Shown here: positions 39,199 through 48,473 of the stretch, one piece after another
Layout of the letters: every line of letters begins with the position of its first letter
Numbering within the stretch: the stretch's first letter is position 1
Origin: Arcobacter sp.
GTDB lineage: Bacteria > Campylobacterota > Campylobacteria > Campylobacterales > Arcobacteraceae
Direction: 5' to 3'
Length of the DNA: 64,000 nt
Assembly: GCA_002869535.1 (NCBI GenBank)
Contig: PKUK01000004.1
Span: 36,691 to 100,690 of the forward strand
Program-made: the position numbers and the translations under genes
The notes under the pieces: model-generated
The model's database searches: none
Seen by the model: only the letters and a program-made list of their open reading frames with translations
What the model was told of the DNA's origin: nothing

Positions 39199-39558
39199 TT
39201 ATTTAATAAATCTTTTCTCTATATCTTCATTAGTTAATTCTATATTTTCTTCATTTATAAAACCATAATAGTAAGTATCATCTTTATCAGATACCTCAAT
39301 TACTAGAATATTTTCATCAGAGTGATTTTTTACAAACTTATCTACTGCTTCTAGTGCTGAATCTTTCCAATACTTTTCAATTTCATCATTATTTCCTGCG
39401 TCAAAAAAAAGACAATCTTCACACAATGAAAACAGGTAGTTTCCTGCACCTTCATATATTTCAAAAGAGTTATTATCATTATCAAGTTTTTCATTTGTAA
39501 AAGGGCAATATAGACTAAACTTTTTCATCTCTTTAGGTTTTAAGGTAACTTTGTTCAT
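39199..39558 (-). CDS. Hypothetical small cytoplasmic protein with cysteine pairs
   Basis: The 119-residue acidic protein has no signal peptide. Three cysteines lie in YCPFT and SLCEDCLFFD, which could bind a metal. The C-terminal half is rich in aspartate and glutamate (EVSDKDDTYYYGFINEEN). It was not recognised. It is a single gene between the acylphosphatase and the phosphonate locus. Confidence 0.6.
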   Translation of the reverse strand: MNKVTLKPKEMKKFSLYCPFTNEKLDNDNNSFEIYEGAGNYLFSLCEDCLFFDAGNNDEIEKYWKDSALEAVDKFVKNHSDENILVIEVSDKDDTYYYGFINEENIELTNEDIEKRFIK

Positions 39559-39618
39559 TAGAAATCCTATTTTATTAATTTTTCAAATTATACAATTTGA
39601 TTCTTAGAAATAAAATAA

Positions 39619-40338
39619 TTAAATATAAAATGGATACTTTAATTCTATATTGTTTATTTTCAAATAACTTAAAGTGTGATGAGAAGCATGTATTAGATAT
39701 GACTTTCTTGCATTGATAATATCTAAGAGTTTTGTTGCCTCTTCATAGTTTAGGTGATTTCCATTATTTAAATTTGGTGCAAGTCCAGCATCTATATAAC
39801 ACTCATCAATCTCTTTTGATAATAAAAAGTCCATTGATTCTTTTGATATACCCCCACAATCAGTCAAATAAGCAATAGTTTTATCTCTACTCTCTATTAG
39901 GTAACCAGAAGTATTTTTTGAGTGTTTAAGGGGTATGGGAGTGAAACTAAGCTCATTTACTTTTATTGGTGCAAATAGAGTGTTTTCAATATATCTTATT
40001 GCTTTTGTATGTTTAAAAAGATCAGCAAAACCTTTCTCATCTTTTGGATGATAACAGTCAATATTATCAGCGCTATATCTAAGGCGTAAAAGTCCTAGAG
40101 TATGATCTGGATGAAAATGTGTTAGAAATATAGCTTTGATTTTTCTCTTATCAAATATTGTTGCAATATTTTCGATTCCTGCATCAAGTAAAATGATTTC
40201 ACCATTTTCACACTCAATGTAGGCACTTGTAGAAAGATTAACTTTATTTTTACTTCGATACTCTTGACAAATAATACACTTGCAATTATGTGTTGGAATT
40301 CCTCCACTATCTGCTGTTCCTAAGAAGTTAATTTTCAT
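39619..40338 (-). CDS. phnP: PhnP-like metallo-beta-lactamase-fold phosphodiesterase
   Basis: The 239-residue protein has the metal motif LTHFHPDHTLG, then YLTDCGG and a final LIHASHHTL. The N-terminal NCKCIICQEYR cysteines match the structural zinc site of PhnP. PhnP opens ribose 1,2-cyclic phosphate 5-phosphate to ribose 1,5-bisphosphate, the step after C-P bond cleavage. It is the last gene of the phn run and overlaps the MFS gene by 11 bases. Confidence 0.85.
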   Translation of the reverse strand: MKINFLGTADSGGIPTHNCKCIICQEYRSKNKVNLSTSAYIECENGEIILLDAGIENIATIFDKRKIKAIFLTHFHPDHTLGLLRLRYSADNIDCYHPKDEKGFADLFKHTKAIRYIENTLFAPIKVNELSFTPIPLKHSKNTSGYLIESRDKTIAYLTDCGGISKESMDFLLSKEIDECYIDAGLAPNLNNGNHLNYEEATKLLDIINARKSYLIHASHHTLSYLKINNIELKYPFYI

Positions 40339-41557
40339 CTAAAACTACCTTTGTCTTTTGGATTAAAATATATAATAATATGAGTGAGATAAATGATATT
40401 ACTATTAGCATGAATACAGCACTTTTAGCACCAATGCTATCCATAACTAATGCAAAACCAAATGGTACAGTTGCAACAATTGTATTTCTAAATAAGTTAA
40501 TATCTCCTGTAATTTTACCATAACCAGTTCTGCCAAATAAATATAAAGGTATAGAACCTCTAATTATGGCTAAAAGTCCTTGTCCTGTACCATATAAGAT
40601 TATAAAAAGAAGTGCAAAATAATAGCTATATCCACTAAAAATAAGAAATATCAAACCAATACAAACCACTAAAATAGAGTAAAAACCTGATTGTAATGGG
40701 GTAATCTTTTTTGCAATAATTATCTCAAATATTCTTGCGACAACTTGTGCAGGACCAATGATTGCGCCTAAGATTACCGCACTTGCAATCTCAAATCCAA
40801 ATTCAGCTAGTAAGCCCATAAAATGTGTTTGCATAACAGTTACTGGAATTGCAATTAATGAAAAAACAAGAATCAAAAAGATTTTAGCTTCTTTTTGATT
40901 TTTCCCTTTTATATTTAAAGTATCTGGTAAATGCTTTATTGATTTATCTTTACTTGCATTATCTATTAATAAATTGGGTTTTAGAACAAAATAGTGTATT
41001 GGCATAGCAATAAAAATATGAAATAGTCCAAGAGTAACATATACCTCTCTCCAGTTCATAGTGGTAAGAAGATAACTAATTAGTGGCCAAAAAATAGTTG
41101 AGGCAAATCCTGCAATAAGTGTGATTTGAGTTATGGGCGTTCTTGCTTTATCTCCTGCTAACTGGGAAAAAGCTACAAATGCAGATTCATATAAAACAAG
41201 AGTTGATACAACTTCTAAAAATAGTATTGATATTATATAGTGCCACTCATTTTGAATAAAAGAGATAGAGTATAATCCTAAAAAACATAAAAAAGAGCCT
41301 ATTGTCATAATAATTCGTGCACCATGGTGATCAAGTAGTTTTCCTACAGTTGGAGCTAGAAAACCTCCAAGTAAAATCCCTAAAGAGAATATTCCAAATA
41401 TAAAAGATTTACTCCATTCAAATTCATTTTGAATTTGCGTAGACATTATAGTAAAAGAGTAAAAAAGTGTTCCATATCCAATAGTTGTAGTAATACCCAA
41501 ACCAAGAACAGATTTAATTGTTCCTGCTACAAAAAAGTTACTACTTATTTCTTTCAT
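40328..41557 (-). CDS. MFS transporter in the phosphonate operon
   Basis: The 409-residue protein has about 12 membrane helices and an MFS loop near residues 65-75 (GKLLDHHGAR). The halves are separated by a cytoplasmic loop (about 200-225). It resembles the oxalate/monocarboxylate-type MFS group more than sugar-phosphate antiporters. It overlaps the hydrolase gene upstream by 17 bases and phnP downstream by 11, so it is part of the operon. It may export a by-product or take up a phosphonate or ester; the direction is unknown. Confidence 0.8.
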   Translation of the reverse strand: MKEISSNFFVAGTIKSVLGLGITTTIGYGTLFYSFTIMSTQIQNEFEWSKSFIFGIFSLGILLGGFLAPTVGKLLDHHGARIIMTIGSFLCFLGLYSISFIQNEWHYIISILFLEVVSTLVLYESAFVAFSQLAGDKARTPITQITLIAGFASTIFWPLISYLLTTMNWREVYVTLGLFHIFIAMPIHYFVLKPNLLIDNASKDKSIKHLPDTLNIKGKNQKEAKIFLILVFSLIAIPVTVMQTHFMGLLAEFGFEIASAVILGAIIGPAQVVARIFEIIIAKKITPLQSGFYSILVVCIGLIFLIFSGYSYYFALLFIILYGTGQGLLAIIRGSIPLYLFGRTGYGKITGDINLFRNTIVATVPFGFALVMDSIGAKSAVFMLIVISFISLILLYILIQKTKVVLDEN

Positions 41558-42233
41558 TTATCCAGCTAAAACTATTTTCTAAGCAGTAATGATCACTTAA
41601 ATTTTTAATACTTATTTTTGATTCTACCTCTAGGTTAAAATTACTTTTATAAAAAATATAATCAAGTACTAAGTCCTCTTCATATGTGGCTAATTCATTT
41701 ACAGAGCTATATCCACATCTCTTAATCTTTTTTATCTCTTTTGAGTTGGCATTTGAATTCATATCTCCACAGATTATTGTCATATCACTATTATAGTTTT
41801 CAAGTTTATATCTAATAATCTCTATTTGATTCATTCTTCCTTGGTGACTCAAATTTGTTAGATGAGTATTTATAATGAGTAGTTTTTTGTTATTGATTTC
41901 AATTTGAATAAATTGAGCTCCTCTCTCATCTTCTTCACCTTTATTAAAGTAGATATCTTCAAGGTGAGATAGTTTATATTTGGACAAAATTGTAAGATTT
42001 GAACTTGATTTTTTTCCATTTCTTTTTTTTGCACGTAAAGGTAAAGTGATTTTATAAAATCCTAATGATTCATTTATATTAGCACTACTTGAGAAGTTTG
42101 TATCTTCATAATCTTCTTGTAAACAAATACAATCAAGGTTTTCTAGTTTTCGTCCAATATCATGGATTCTTTTTGGAAATTTCCCACAGTTCTTCCAGAG
42201 GTTATAAGTTGCTATATTAAAAAACTGTTTCAT
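41541..42233 (-). CDS. Endonuclease/exonuclease/phosphatase-family hydrolase in the phosphonate operon
   Basis: The 230-residue protein has a DNase-I-type fold with all usual catalytic elements: CLQEDYE (metal glutamate), INTHLTNLSHQGR, CGDMNS (GD-N), LDYIFYKS and SDHYCLE. There is no signal peptide, so it is cytoplasmic. The EEP superfamily includes nucleases, inositol phosphatases and sphingomyelinases, so the substrate cannot be read off. Overlaps with phnN (17 bases) and the MFS gene imply coexpression. A phosphodiesterase acting on phosphonate esters or pathway intermediates is possible. Confidence 0.8.
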   Translation of the reverse strand: MKQFFNIATYNLWKNCGKFPKRIHDIGRKLENLDCICLQEDYEDTNFSSSANINESLGFYKITLPLRAKKRNGKKSSSNLTILSKYKLSHLEDIYFNKGEEDERGAQFIQIEINNKKLLIINTHLTNLSHQGRMNQIEIIRYKLENYNSDMTIICGDMNSNANSKEIKKIKRCGYSSVNELATYEEDLVLDYIFYKSNFNLEVESKISIKNLSDHYCLENSFSWINERNK

Positions 42234-42747
42234 TTTTAATTCTTTTTAATAAAGTGATAAAATTAGCACAAGAGAGTTCTATTGAATTTGAATTATCAAA
42301 TTGTATGATATTTGTAGCTTCGATTTTTTCATATACTCTAGCTAGTCTTTTTTGTATCTCTTCTTCATTTTCTCTAGCTCTATTTTTTAATCTTTTATAT
42401 AAAACATCTTTTGGAATAGTTATCTCTATAGTGATTACATTTTCAAACTTCTCTTCAAAATCTTTTATTGCACCTCTTGAAATAGAGATTATATTAAGCC
42501 CCTCAATAATCTGGTTTTTAGCTATACCATATTTATTTGTATGAGCTTCCCATGTAGAGATGAAAAAACCATCTTTTTGTAATCTTTGGAAGGCTTCTGT
42601 ATCAATATAATAGTTCTCTTCATTACTATCAGGTTTTCTTGTAATGTATCTTTTTACAAAGTTAACTTCTACTTTATTTTGAATACTTCTTAAAAGTGTA
42701 TCTTTGCCAACTCCACTTGCCCCAACAATCAAAATTATCTGTTTCAT
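42217..42747 (-). CDS. phnN: Ribose 1,5-bisphosphate phosphokinase PhnN
   Basis: The 176-residue guanylate-kinase-like protein has P-loop VGASGVGKDTLL, then RYITRKPDSNEENYY and a SRGAIKDFEE region. PhnN turns ribose 1,5-bisphosphate into PRPP, completing the salvage of the sugar. It overlaps both neighbours. Confidence 0.9.
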   Translation of the reverse strand: MKQIILIVGASGVGKDTLLRSIQNKVEVNFVKRYITRKPDSNEENYYIDTEAFQRLQKDGFFISTWEAHTNKYGIAKNQIIEGLNIISISRGAIKDFEEKFENVITIEITIPKDVLYKRLKNRARENEEEIQKRLARVYEKIEATNIIQFDNSNSIELSCANFITLLKRIKNETVF

Positions 42748-43382
42748 TTTTTATACTTTTCTATAAATAGTTCAATGCTTTTAAAATCATCAATACTATT
42801 TTTAATTTTTTCATAATCCCAATCCCACCATGCAATAGTTTTTAAAGCTTCGATTGTCTTTTCATCAAATCTATATCTAATAATGCGAGCTGGATTACCA
42901 ACAACTATTGCAAATGGTGGTATATCTTTTGTCACAACAGAACTACTTCCAATACCAGCACCGTCTCCAACTGTGACATCACCCATGATTACAACATTAT
43001 GTCCTATCCAGACATCATTTCCTACTTCAACTCTTCGCTCTTTTCTCCAATCAAAAAAACTCTCATCATCAATCCCAAATCCAAACATCTCTTTTCGGTA
43101 TTGCATATGATGTTGACTTGCCCATGACATAGGATGTTGACTTGGATTTAGTCTTACATAAGAAGCTATATTAACAAACTTTTTGATTGTACTATGAATG
43201 ATTTGGCAGTGTTCACTTGTATATGAGTAGTCATCAATTACTGTATCTTGAATATTATTGTTAGAGGCAATTTCTATATACTCTCCAAAACTACAATCTT
43301 TTATTGTAGATGTTGAATCAATATTTGGCTCTTTTGTTAATACCTTTTTTTCTTTTATATTAAGGGACTCTATTTTATACAT
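42744..43382 (-). CDS. Hexapeptide-repeat acyltransferase of phosphonate metabolism
   Basis: The 212-residue left-handed beta-helix protein has GNDVWIGHNVVIMGDVTVGDGAGIGSSSVV (in the pieces VWIGHN and GDGAGIG) and VVGNPARIIRYRF, typical of the xenobiotic/chloramphenicol-acetyltransferase-like group. A subfamily of such proteins is recurrent in phn operons. It may acetylate aminophosphonates and replace PhnO, which is absent here; that is inference. It is directly coupled to phnM (shared base 43382). Confidence 0.85.
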   Translation of the reverse strand: MYKIESLNIKEKKVLTKEPNIDSTSTIKDCSFGEYIEIASNNNIQDTVIDDYSYTSEHCQIIHSTIKKFVNIASYVRLNPSQHPMSWASQHHMQYRKEMFGFGIDDESFFDWRKERRVEVGNDVWIGHNVVIMGDVTVGDGAGIGSSSVVTKDIPPFAIVVGNPARIIRYRFDEKTIEALKTIAWWDWDYEKIKNSIDDFKSIELFIEKYKK

Positions 43383-44527
43383 TATATTTTGAAACCTCTA
43401 ATTCCATTGTAAACAATTTCTCCATTTTTTAGTGTAAGTACCACTTTAGGAAAATGAGATTCATCGATTACTACAATATCTGCAATTTTTCCCTCTTGTA
43501 TCTCCCCTCTATCATTTAGGTTAGCTAATCTTGCAGGAGTTGAACTAATCATTGCAAAACCTTTTTCAAGCTCTAAATCAACATCTTCTTTTAGTCTGTA
43601 AGGGCTTAACAGCAGTGATGCAGGATGATAGTCACTGCAAAGGTAATCACATACACCTTTTTTGATTAATTCACGAGCAGCGATATTGCCACTTTGGCTT
43701 CCACCTCTTACTACATTTGGTGCACCCATTCCTGTACTAATACCTAACTCTTTTGCTTTTTGTGCAACTTCAACACTTAAAGGAAATTCAGAAAAAGTAA
43801 CACCTAAAGCCTTCAAAGTATTTAACTTATCTTCACAATCATCATCATGACTAAGCACTGCAATATTGTTATCTAAGCCAAACTTTACTAAATCTTCTAC
43901 AATTCCAACTTTGTCTTTTGCTAATTTTTTTTCAATATACTCTTCAACATCTTCATCATCAATTGTATATGCACTTAAGTGATACTTTTTCCATGATTCT
44001 AAGGTTTTAAATTGTCCTTGTCCAGGGCTGTGATCCATAATAGATAACATATCAACTTTTTTGCTAGAGATTAGATTTTTTATAGTTTCAAGGGAACTTT
44101 CACTTGTGATTTCAAATCTTGCGTGTATTAAATTATCAACACCAAGATGAGCCTTATTTGCTTCATAAATATCTTCAATAAGTTCTTTAGAACGTTCTGT
44201 TCCTCTTCCTTTACTTAGCTCTTCATCATTAAAACCAATAGCATGGTACATAGAAGTAACACCTGCCATTGAGAGTTTCTTATCTAGTTCTATTACTGCC
44301 ATTTTTGTAGGAAATCTTGCCCCTGGTCTTGGTTCTAATTCTTTTTCAATAGCATCACCGTGTAAATCCACAAACCCTGGTACAATTCTTCTCTCACCTA
44401 AATCAATAGCAATATCTACACTTTTGTAAGGACAAACAGCTGTTATTTTATCTACTTGAATTACAACATCAGCCCCTTGAAATTTGCCATCAATTAGTAC
44501 ATTTGTACTTCTAATGATTGTTTGCAT
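43382..44527 (-). CDS. phnM: Alpha-D-ribose 1-methylphosphonate 5-triphosphate diphosphatase PhnM
   Basis: The 381-residue amidohydrolase-fold enzyme has the metal motif VPGFVDLHGDAIEKE, the ELEPRPGARFPTKMAVIELDKK segment (seen as EPRPGARFP), MDHSPGQGQF, SHDDDCEDKL and DYHPASLL. It removes pyrophosphate from the nucleotide-like intermediate made by PhnGHIL. It overlaps phnL by 17 bases. Confidence 0.95.
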   Translation of the reverse strand: MQTIIRSTNVLIDGKFQGADVVIQVDKITAVCPYKSVDIAIDLGERRIVPGFVDLHGDAIEKELEPRPGARFPTKMAVIELDKKLSMAGVTSMYHAIGFNDEELSKGRGTERSKELIEDIYEANKAHLGVDNLIHARFEITSESSLETIKNLISSKKVDMLSIMDHSPGQGQFKTLESWKKYHLSAYTIDDEDVEEYIEKKLAKDKVGIVEDLVKFGLDNNIAVLSHDDDCEDKLNTLKALGVTFSEFPLSVEVAQKAKELGISTGMGAPNVVRGGSQSGNIAARELIKKGVCDYLCSDYHPASLLLSPYRLKEDVDLELEKGFAMISSTPARLANLNDRGEIQEGKIADIVVIDESHFPKVVLTLKNGEIVYNGIRGFKI

Positions 44528-45215
44528 ATCTTTTTTCCTTCATATCAAAAATCTTATCACTAATTCTTTTCATGCAATCCATATCATGGAAAATCCCAAT
44601 CATGGTTACCCCTTCTTTTTTTATTTCCAATAACTTGTCAATAACTTTATTGGTATTATTTTTATCTAAAGAGGCTGTTGGTTCATCAAGTAAAAGTACC
44701 GATTTTGGTGCGATGATTCCTTTTGCAATATTTACACGCTGTTGTTCTCCACCACTAAAAGTCAAAGGTGAGATGTCAAAAAGTTCTTCTTTAATATTTA
44801 AAAAACTCAACATCTCTTTTGCTTTATTTTTTGCTTTATCTTCACTTTCACCTTTTTCAATCAAGGGTTGTGCCACAATATCTACTGCACTGATTCTTGG
44901 TAGTACTTGTAAAAACTGAGAGACATAACCTAAGTGTTCTTTTCGTAAATTTAATATTTCACTTTCACACGCTTTTGCAATATCTAACGAGCTTCCATCA
45001 TCATAATTAAATAAAATCTCACCACTCGTTGTTGTATAGGTTCTATATAAGGCTTTTAAAACAGAAGATTTTCCTAATCCACTTGGTCCATATAGTGATA
45101 AAAACTCACCTTTATTTAGTTCAAAAGTTATATCATAGTAACCATTGATTTTAAGTCCACCTCTTGTATGTACTGTAAACTCTTTATGTAAATTTCTTAT
45201 TTTTAATTTTTGCAT
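44511..45215 (-). CDS. phnL: C-P lyase accessory ATP-binding protein PhnL
   Basis: The 234-residue ABC ATPase has Walker A GPSGLGKSS, signature FSGGEQQRVNIA and Walker B LLLDEPTASLD. PhnL is needed with PhnG, H and I for attaching the phosphonate to ATP-derived ribose. It lies between phnK (9-base gap) and phnM (overlap). Confidence 0.93.
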   Translation of the reverse strand: MQKLKIRNLHKEFTVHTRGGLKINGYYDITFELNKGEFLSLYGPSGLGKSSVLKALYRTYTTTSGEILFNYDDGSSLDIAKACESEILNLRKEHLGYVSQFLQVLPRISAVDIVAQPLIEKGESEDKAKNKAKEMLSFLNIKEELFDISPLTFSGGEQQRVNIAKGIIAPKSVLLLDEPTASLDKNNTNKVIDKLLEIKKEGVTMIGIFHDMDCMKRISDKIFDMKEKRYANNH

Positions 45216-45224
45216 TTTTAAACC

Positions 45225-46061
45225 TTACAATATACTAGATACAAGAAGTTGAGTATATGGATGTTGTGGGTCTTCTAAGATTTGATCTGTAAGACCTTTT
45301 TCAACGATTTGTCCATTTTTCATTACAACTGTTATATCTGTGAGATGTTTTATAACACCCAAATCATGAGATACGATTACCATAGAAAAGCCAATCTCTT
45401 TTTGAAGTACCTTTATCAAATCTAAAATCTTAGCTTGAACTGATAAATCAAGTCCAGTGGTTGGCTCATCCAAAAGCAGAAGTTTTGGATTACTTGATAG
45501 GGCTTTTGATATTTGGATTCTTTGCTGTTGACCTCCACTAAATCTATCTGGATAATCATCTATTCTACTTACTGGTATCTCTGTTTTATCTAAAAAGTAT
45601 TTAGCGATATTTCTTATCTCATCATACTTTTTATTTCCACCCATGATAACCTTTTCAGCAATATTCCCACCAGCACTAAATCTATAGTTTAGTCCTAATC
45701 TTGGGTTTTGATAAATCATTGACATTAAAGTATTTCTTAGATAATTCATGTCATTTAAACTAGCTTTATTGATATCTTTTTTATTACCATTTTTATCTGT
45801 GAAGTTTTCTATAAAAACTTCACCCCTTGAGGCTTTTTGGTCTTGATAAATAAGTTGTAAAAGGGTAGATTTTCCACTTCCACTCTCTCCCACTATTCCT
45901 AAAACCTCACCTTTTTTTAACTCTAGGTTTACGTTGTTTACTCCAACAACTGCATTACAATGTGGACAAATAGATGAGTTAGTTTGAGCTCCTGTATCTT
46001 CTAAACACTTAGGACAAGAAACTCCAAATATTTTTGATAAATCTTTTATTTGTAGTACCAT
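45225..46061 (-). CDS. phnK: C-P lyase accessory ATP-binding protein PhnK with zinc-ribbon insertion
   Basis: The 278-residue ABC ATPase has Walker A GESGSGKST, signature FSGGQQQRIQIS and Walker B LLLDEPTTGLD. Residues 16-35 hold two CxxC pairs (Cys16/19 and Cys32/35), placed before the first beta strand, which look like a zinc ribbon. As I remember it, E. coli PhnK lacks this insertion. PhnK docks on the PhnGHIJ core complex and hydrolyses ATP. Its start abuts the phnJ stop. Confidence 0.92.
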   Translation of the reverse strand: MVLQIKDLSKIFGVSCPKCLEDTGAQTNSSICPHCNAVVGVNNVNLELKKGEVLGIVGESGSGKSTLLQLIYQDQKASRGEVFIENFTDKNGNKKDINKASLNDMNYLRNTLMSMIYQNPRLGLNYRFSAGGNIAEKVIMGGNKKYDEIRNIAKYFLDKTEIPVSRIDDYPDRFSGGQQQRIQISKALSSNPKLLLLDEPTTGLDLSVQAKILDLIKVLQKEIGFSMVIVSHDLGVIKHLTDITVVMKNGQIVEKGLTDQILEDPQHPYTQLLVSSIL

Positions 46062-46888
46062 TATTTGCCTTTTTTCTCTAATGTTTTATCACAATATGAA
46101 GTGTCACTACAGTAGTAGTTTACTTTTCCCTCTTTATCATATACTTGGTCTAAAAAGACTCCACTATTTCCACATCTTTTACAAGACTTATCCTCAAAAG
46201 TTTCTACTTTAAACTCTCTATCTTCGAACTTTAATGGTTGGACATCACTATATGGAGGAATAGCATATATTTTTTTCTCTCGTCCTGCTCCAAAAAGTTG
46301 TAGTGCTTTTGAGTTACCTAATTTTGTTGTGTCATATTTAGGAATTGGACTTGGATCCATAGCATATCTATTTTCTACAATTACTGGATATCTATTTGAA
46401 ATACGACTATCTCCAAAAAGTGAAGTATCTTCATATAAAAGTACCCACAGTTTTGAATAATCAGCATTTGCATGCATTACTCTTGCTTTATAAGTATCTG
46501 GTTCAACTGTCTCTAAAATATCAGGCATAGGCACTTGAAATACTAGTATTTGTCCTTCACTTAAAGGCTCTTCTGGAATTCTGTGTCTTGTTTGAATCAG
46601 CGTTGCTTTTAATGTATCTGTTGTGGTCTCATTATGTGTAACAGAAGTCACAAAGTTTCTAATGTTTACTGCATTTACACTACCATCACAACCTTGGTCA
46701 ATAACTTTTAAAGTATCATCTTCTTTTATAAGTGAAAGAGTTAGTTGAATCCCACCTGTTCCCCATCCTCTTGCTATTGGCATCTCTCTACTTGCAAAAG
46801 ATACAATATATCCAGGAATGGCTACTGCTTTTAGAGTTGCACGTCTTATCTCTTTTTTTGCATCTTCATCTAAAAAGGCATATCTCAT
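46061..46888 (-). CDS. phnJ: Carbon-phosphorus lyase catalytic subunit PhnJ
   Basis: The 275-residue protein is the radical enzyme that breaks the C-P bond. Cysteines 236, 239 and 260 fit the 4Fe-4S ligands and Cys266 the thiyl-radical residue, in CKRCG and YYCSDTSYC. The spacing is nearly that of E. coli PhnJ. The GWGTGGIQ segment near residue 45 carries conserved glycines. All key residues are present. It overlaps phnI by four bases. Confidence 0.97.
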   Translation of the reverse strand: MRYAFLDEDAKKEIRRATLKAVAIPGYIVSFASREMPIARGWGTGGIQLTLSLIKEDDTLKVIDQGCDGSVNAVNIRNFVTSVTHNETTTDTLKATLIQTRHRIPEEPLSEGQILVFQVPMPDILETVEPDTYKARVMHANADYSKLWVLLYEDTSLFGDSRISNRYPVIVENRYAMDPSPIPKYDTTKLGNSKALQLFGAGREKKIYAIPPYSDVQPLKFEDREFKVETFEDKSCKRCGNSGVFLDQVYDKEGKVNYYCSDTSYCDKTLEKKGK

Positions 46889-47934
46889 TTTTTATCCTTT
46901 GCAAAATCAGCAGCATTTGAAAATACTTGTAAATCTGATTGAAATGTAACATAATGTGGAAGTTTGAAGTGGTTTGTAAATCCCATGGAGTCAACTCCAT
47001 CAATGTGATGAATAATCATCTCCACATCACTTGCAAACTCTTTTTCTCCAACACTAAATTTGGCACTATAAATACTTAAATCTAAAATACTCATGCTGAT
47101 TGCTTTTGTTTCATTAAAACCAAAACAAAAACCAAAGCCAGTAGTAAGTTTAACTTCACCATTTTCTTGTTTTTCAAATGTTCCTGCACTCTCACAAGCT
47201 GTAACATCTAAAGTGGCTACCTTTACCTCTTTTTTTGTAAAAGGGTGTGTAAATTTAACGGTACTTGTCCCTGTTCTAATATCTCCAATAGTTGGATGAA
47301 CGTCCCCATAACCTCGAATAGATGTATACGCAAAACCTAACATCGAACCAGCTTCTCCCCTAGCCATCGTCTGCATAACTGCACTTCTTGGATATGGAGG
47401 TTCTGGAAAAACTCTTGTAATATCAGAAGTTTCTTCATCAGTTTTTAATTTTTTAACTAAATTTTTTGCTCTTAGTGGCTCTAGGGCACTTTTTATAATA
47501 TTGTCTTCACTACTATAGTGTTCCCATTTTTTTGTTTGGTGAATATTGTTTAGGATAAGTTTTACTTCATAGTCATTTGAAGCCCCTAAAATCTGTCCAC
47601 CTTGGATATCTTTAAAAGCTGATGATATTCTTCTTTGAATATGCATCTCATTTACATCTATAGTTTTTGCTATTCCTATTCTTTGGCAAGAACTTCTGTG
47701 AGCTCTTAGGAAAAATGCAGCATTAAGTAAATCACCAGCACTTTTTTTGATGGCAACTGAAGCTAGCTTTTTACTATAAAGTGAGCCTTCACTCATAACC
47801 TTATCAACTGCAAATCTCAAACCTGTAGTTACATCTTCTGTTTGAATCTTATTTGAGTTTTGAAGAGTCTCTTCATAAAAATTCAAAGAGTTTTCAATGG
47901 CCTCTTCTCCGCCTTTAATGGCAACATATCCCAT
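46885..47934 (-). CDS. phnI: C-P lyase core complex subunit PhnI
   Basis: The 349-residue protein begins MGYVAIKGGEEAIENS, as PhnI does, and includes RISSAFKDIQGGQILGAS, PPYPRSAVMQTMARGEAGSM and LPHYVTFQSDL. PhnI is the nucleosidase that, with G, H and L, displaces adenine from ATP with the phosphonate. It abuts phnH (shared base 47934). Confidence 0.96.
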   Translation of the reverse strand: MGYVAIKGGEEAIENSLNFYEETLQNSNKIQTEDVTTGLRFAVDKVMSEGSLYSKKLASVAIKKSAGDLLNAAFFLRAHRSSCQRIGIAKTIDVNEMHIQRRISSAFKDIQGGQILGASNDYEVKLILNNIHQTKKWEHYSSEDNIIKSALEPLRAKNLVKKLKTDEETSDITRVFPEPPYPRSAVMQTMARGEAGSMLGFAYTSIRGYGDVHPTIGDIRTGTSTVKFTHPFTKKEVKVATLDVTACESAGTFEKQENGEVKLTTGFGFCFGFNETKAISMSILDLSIYSAKFSVGEKEFASDVEMIIHHIDGVDSMGFTNHFKLPHYVTFQSDLQVFSNAADFAKDKK

Positions 47935-48470
47935 TATGCAATCTCCAGTTTTGTTGTTCTACATAAAGACTTGATTTGTCCATTGTTTTTATTTAAAAAT
48001 ACTATTTCATTTCCTAATGGATAAGAGATATTGTTATTATTAAACTCTTCTATAAACTTTTTATTTACAGGATAGTTTGTATCTTTTTGTACATCTATTC
48101 CAGGACCTTTTAAAGTAATTGTCTCTCCATCAAAAGAGTCGCAAATATAAATAATGGTACACGAATAATCAGGGTTTAAATGGGTACCTTTTTTAACTAC
48201 ATTTAAAATATCTGTCAAACTATCACAAAAGAGATAATCTGTATTTTTTATAGTGTCTACTTTTGAGTTTGTTATTGCATCAATAACTGAAAAATCCTCT
48301 TTTGTATTATTTAAATAAGATACTTCTGAATATAAAAGTACACTTGCAATTGCTAAAGTGTAAGAGTCAAAGAGTTTGTTTATAGTTTTTACTGTTCCTG
48401 GCATTGAAAAGGTATCTAGTAAATATCTAAAATTTTCTCTATTATTTTGTTCTATGTCTGTTGTATTCAT
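47934..48470 (-). CDS. phnH: C-P lyase core complex subunit PhnH
   Basis: The 178-residue protein has the FRYLLDTFSMPGTV start and the LKGPGIDV segment with PLGNEIVFL near the end, typical of PhnH. It is a structural partner of PhnG, I and J. It lies three bases after phnG. Confidence 0.93.
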   Translation of the reverse strand: MNTTDIEQNNRENFRYLLDTFSMPGTVKTINKLFDSYTLAIASVLLYSEVSYLNNTKEDFSVIDAITNSKVDTIKNTDYLFCDSLTDILNVVKKGTHLNPDYSCTIIYICDSFDGETITLKGPGIDVQKDTNYPVNKKFIEEFNNNNISYPLGNEIVFLNKNNGQIKSLCRTTKLEIA

Positions 48471-48473
48471 CTC

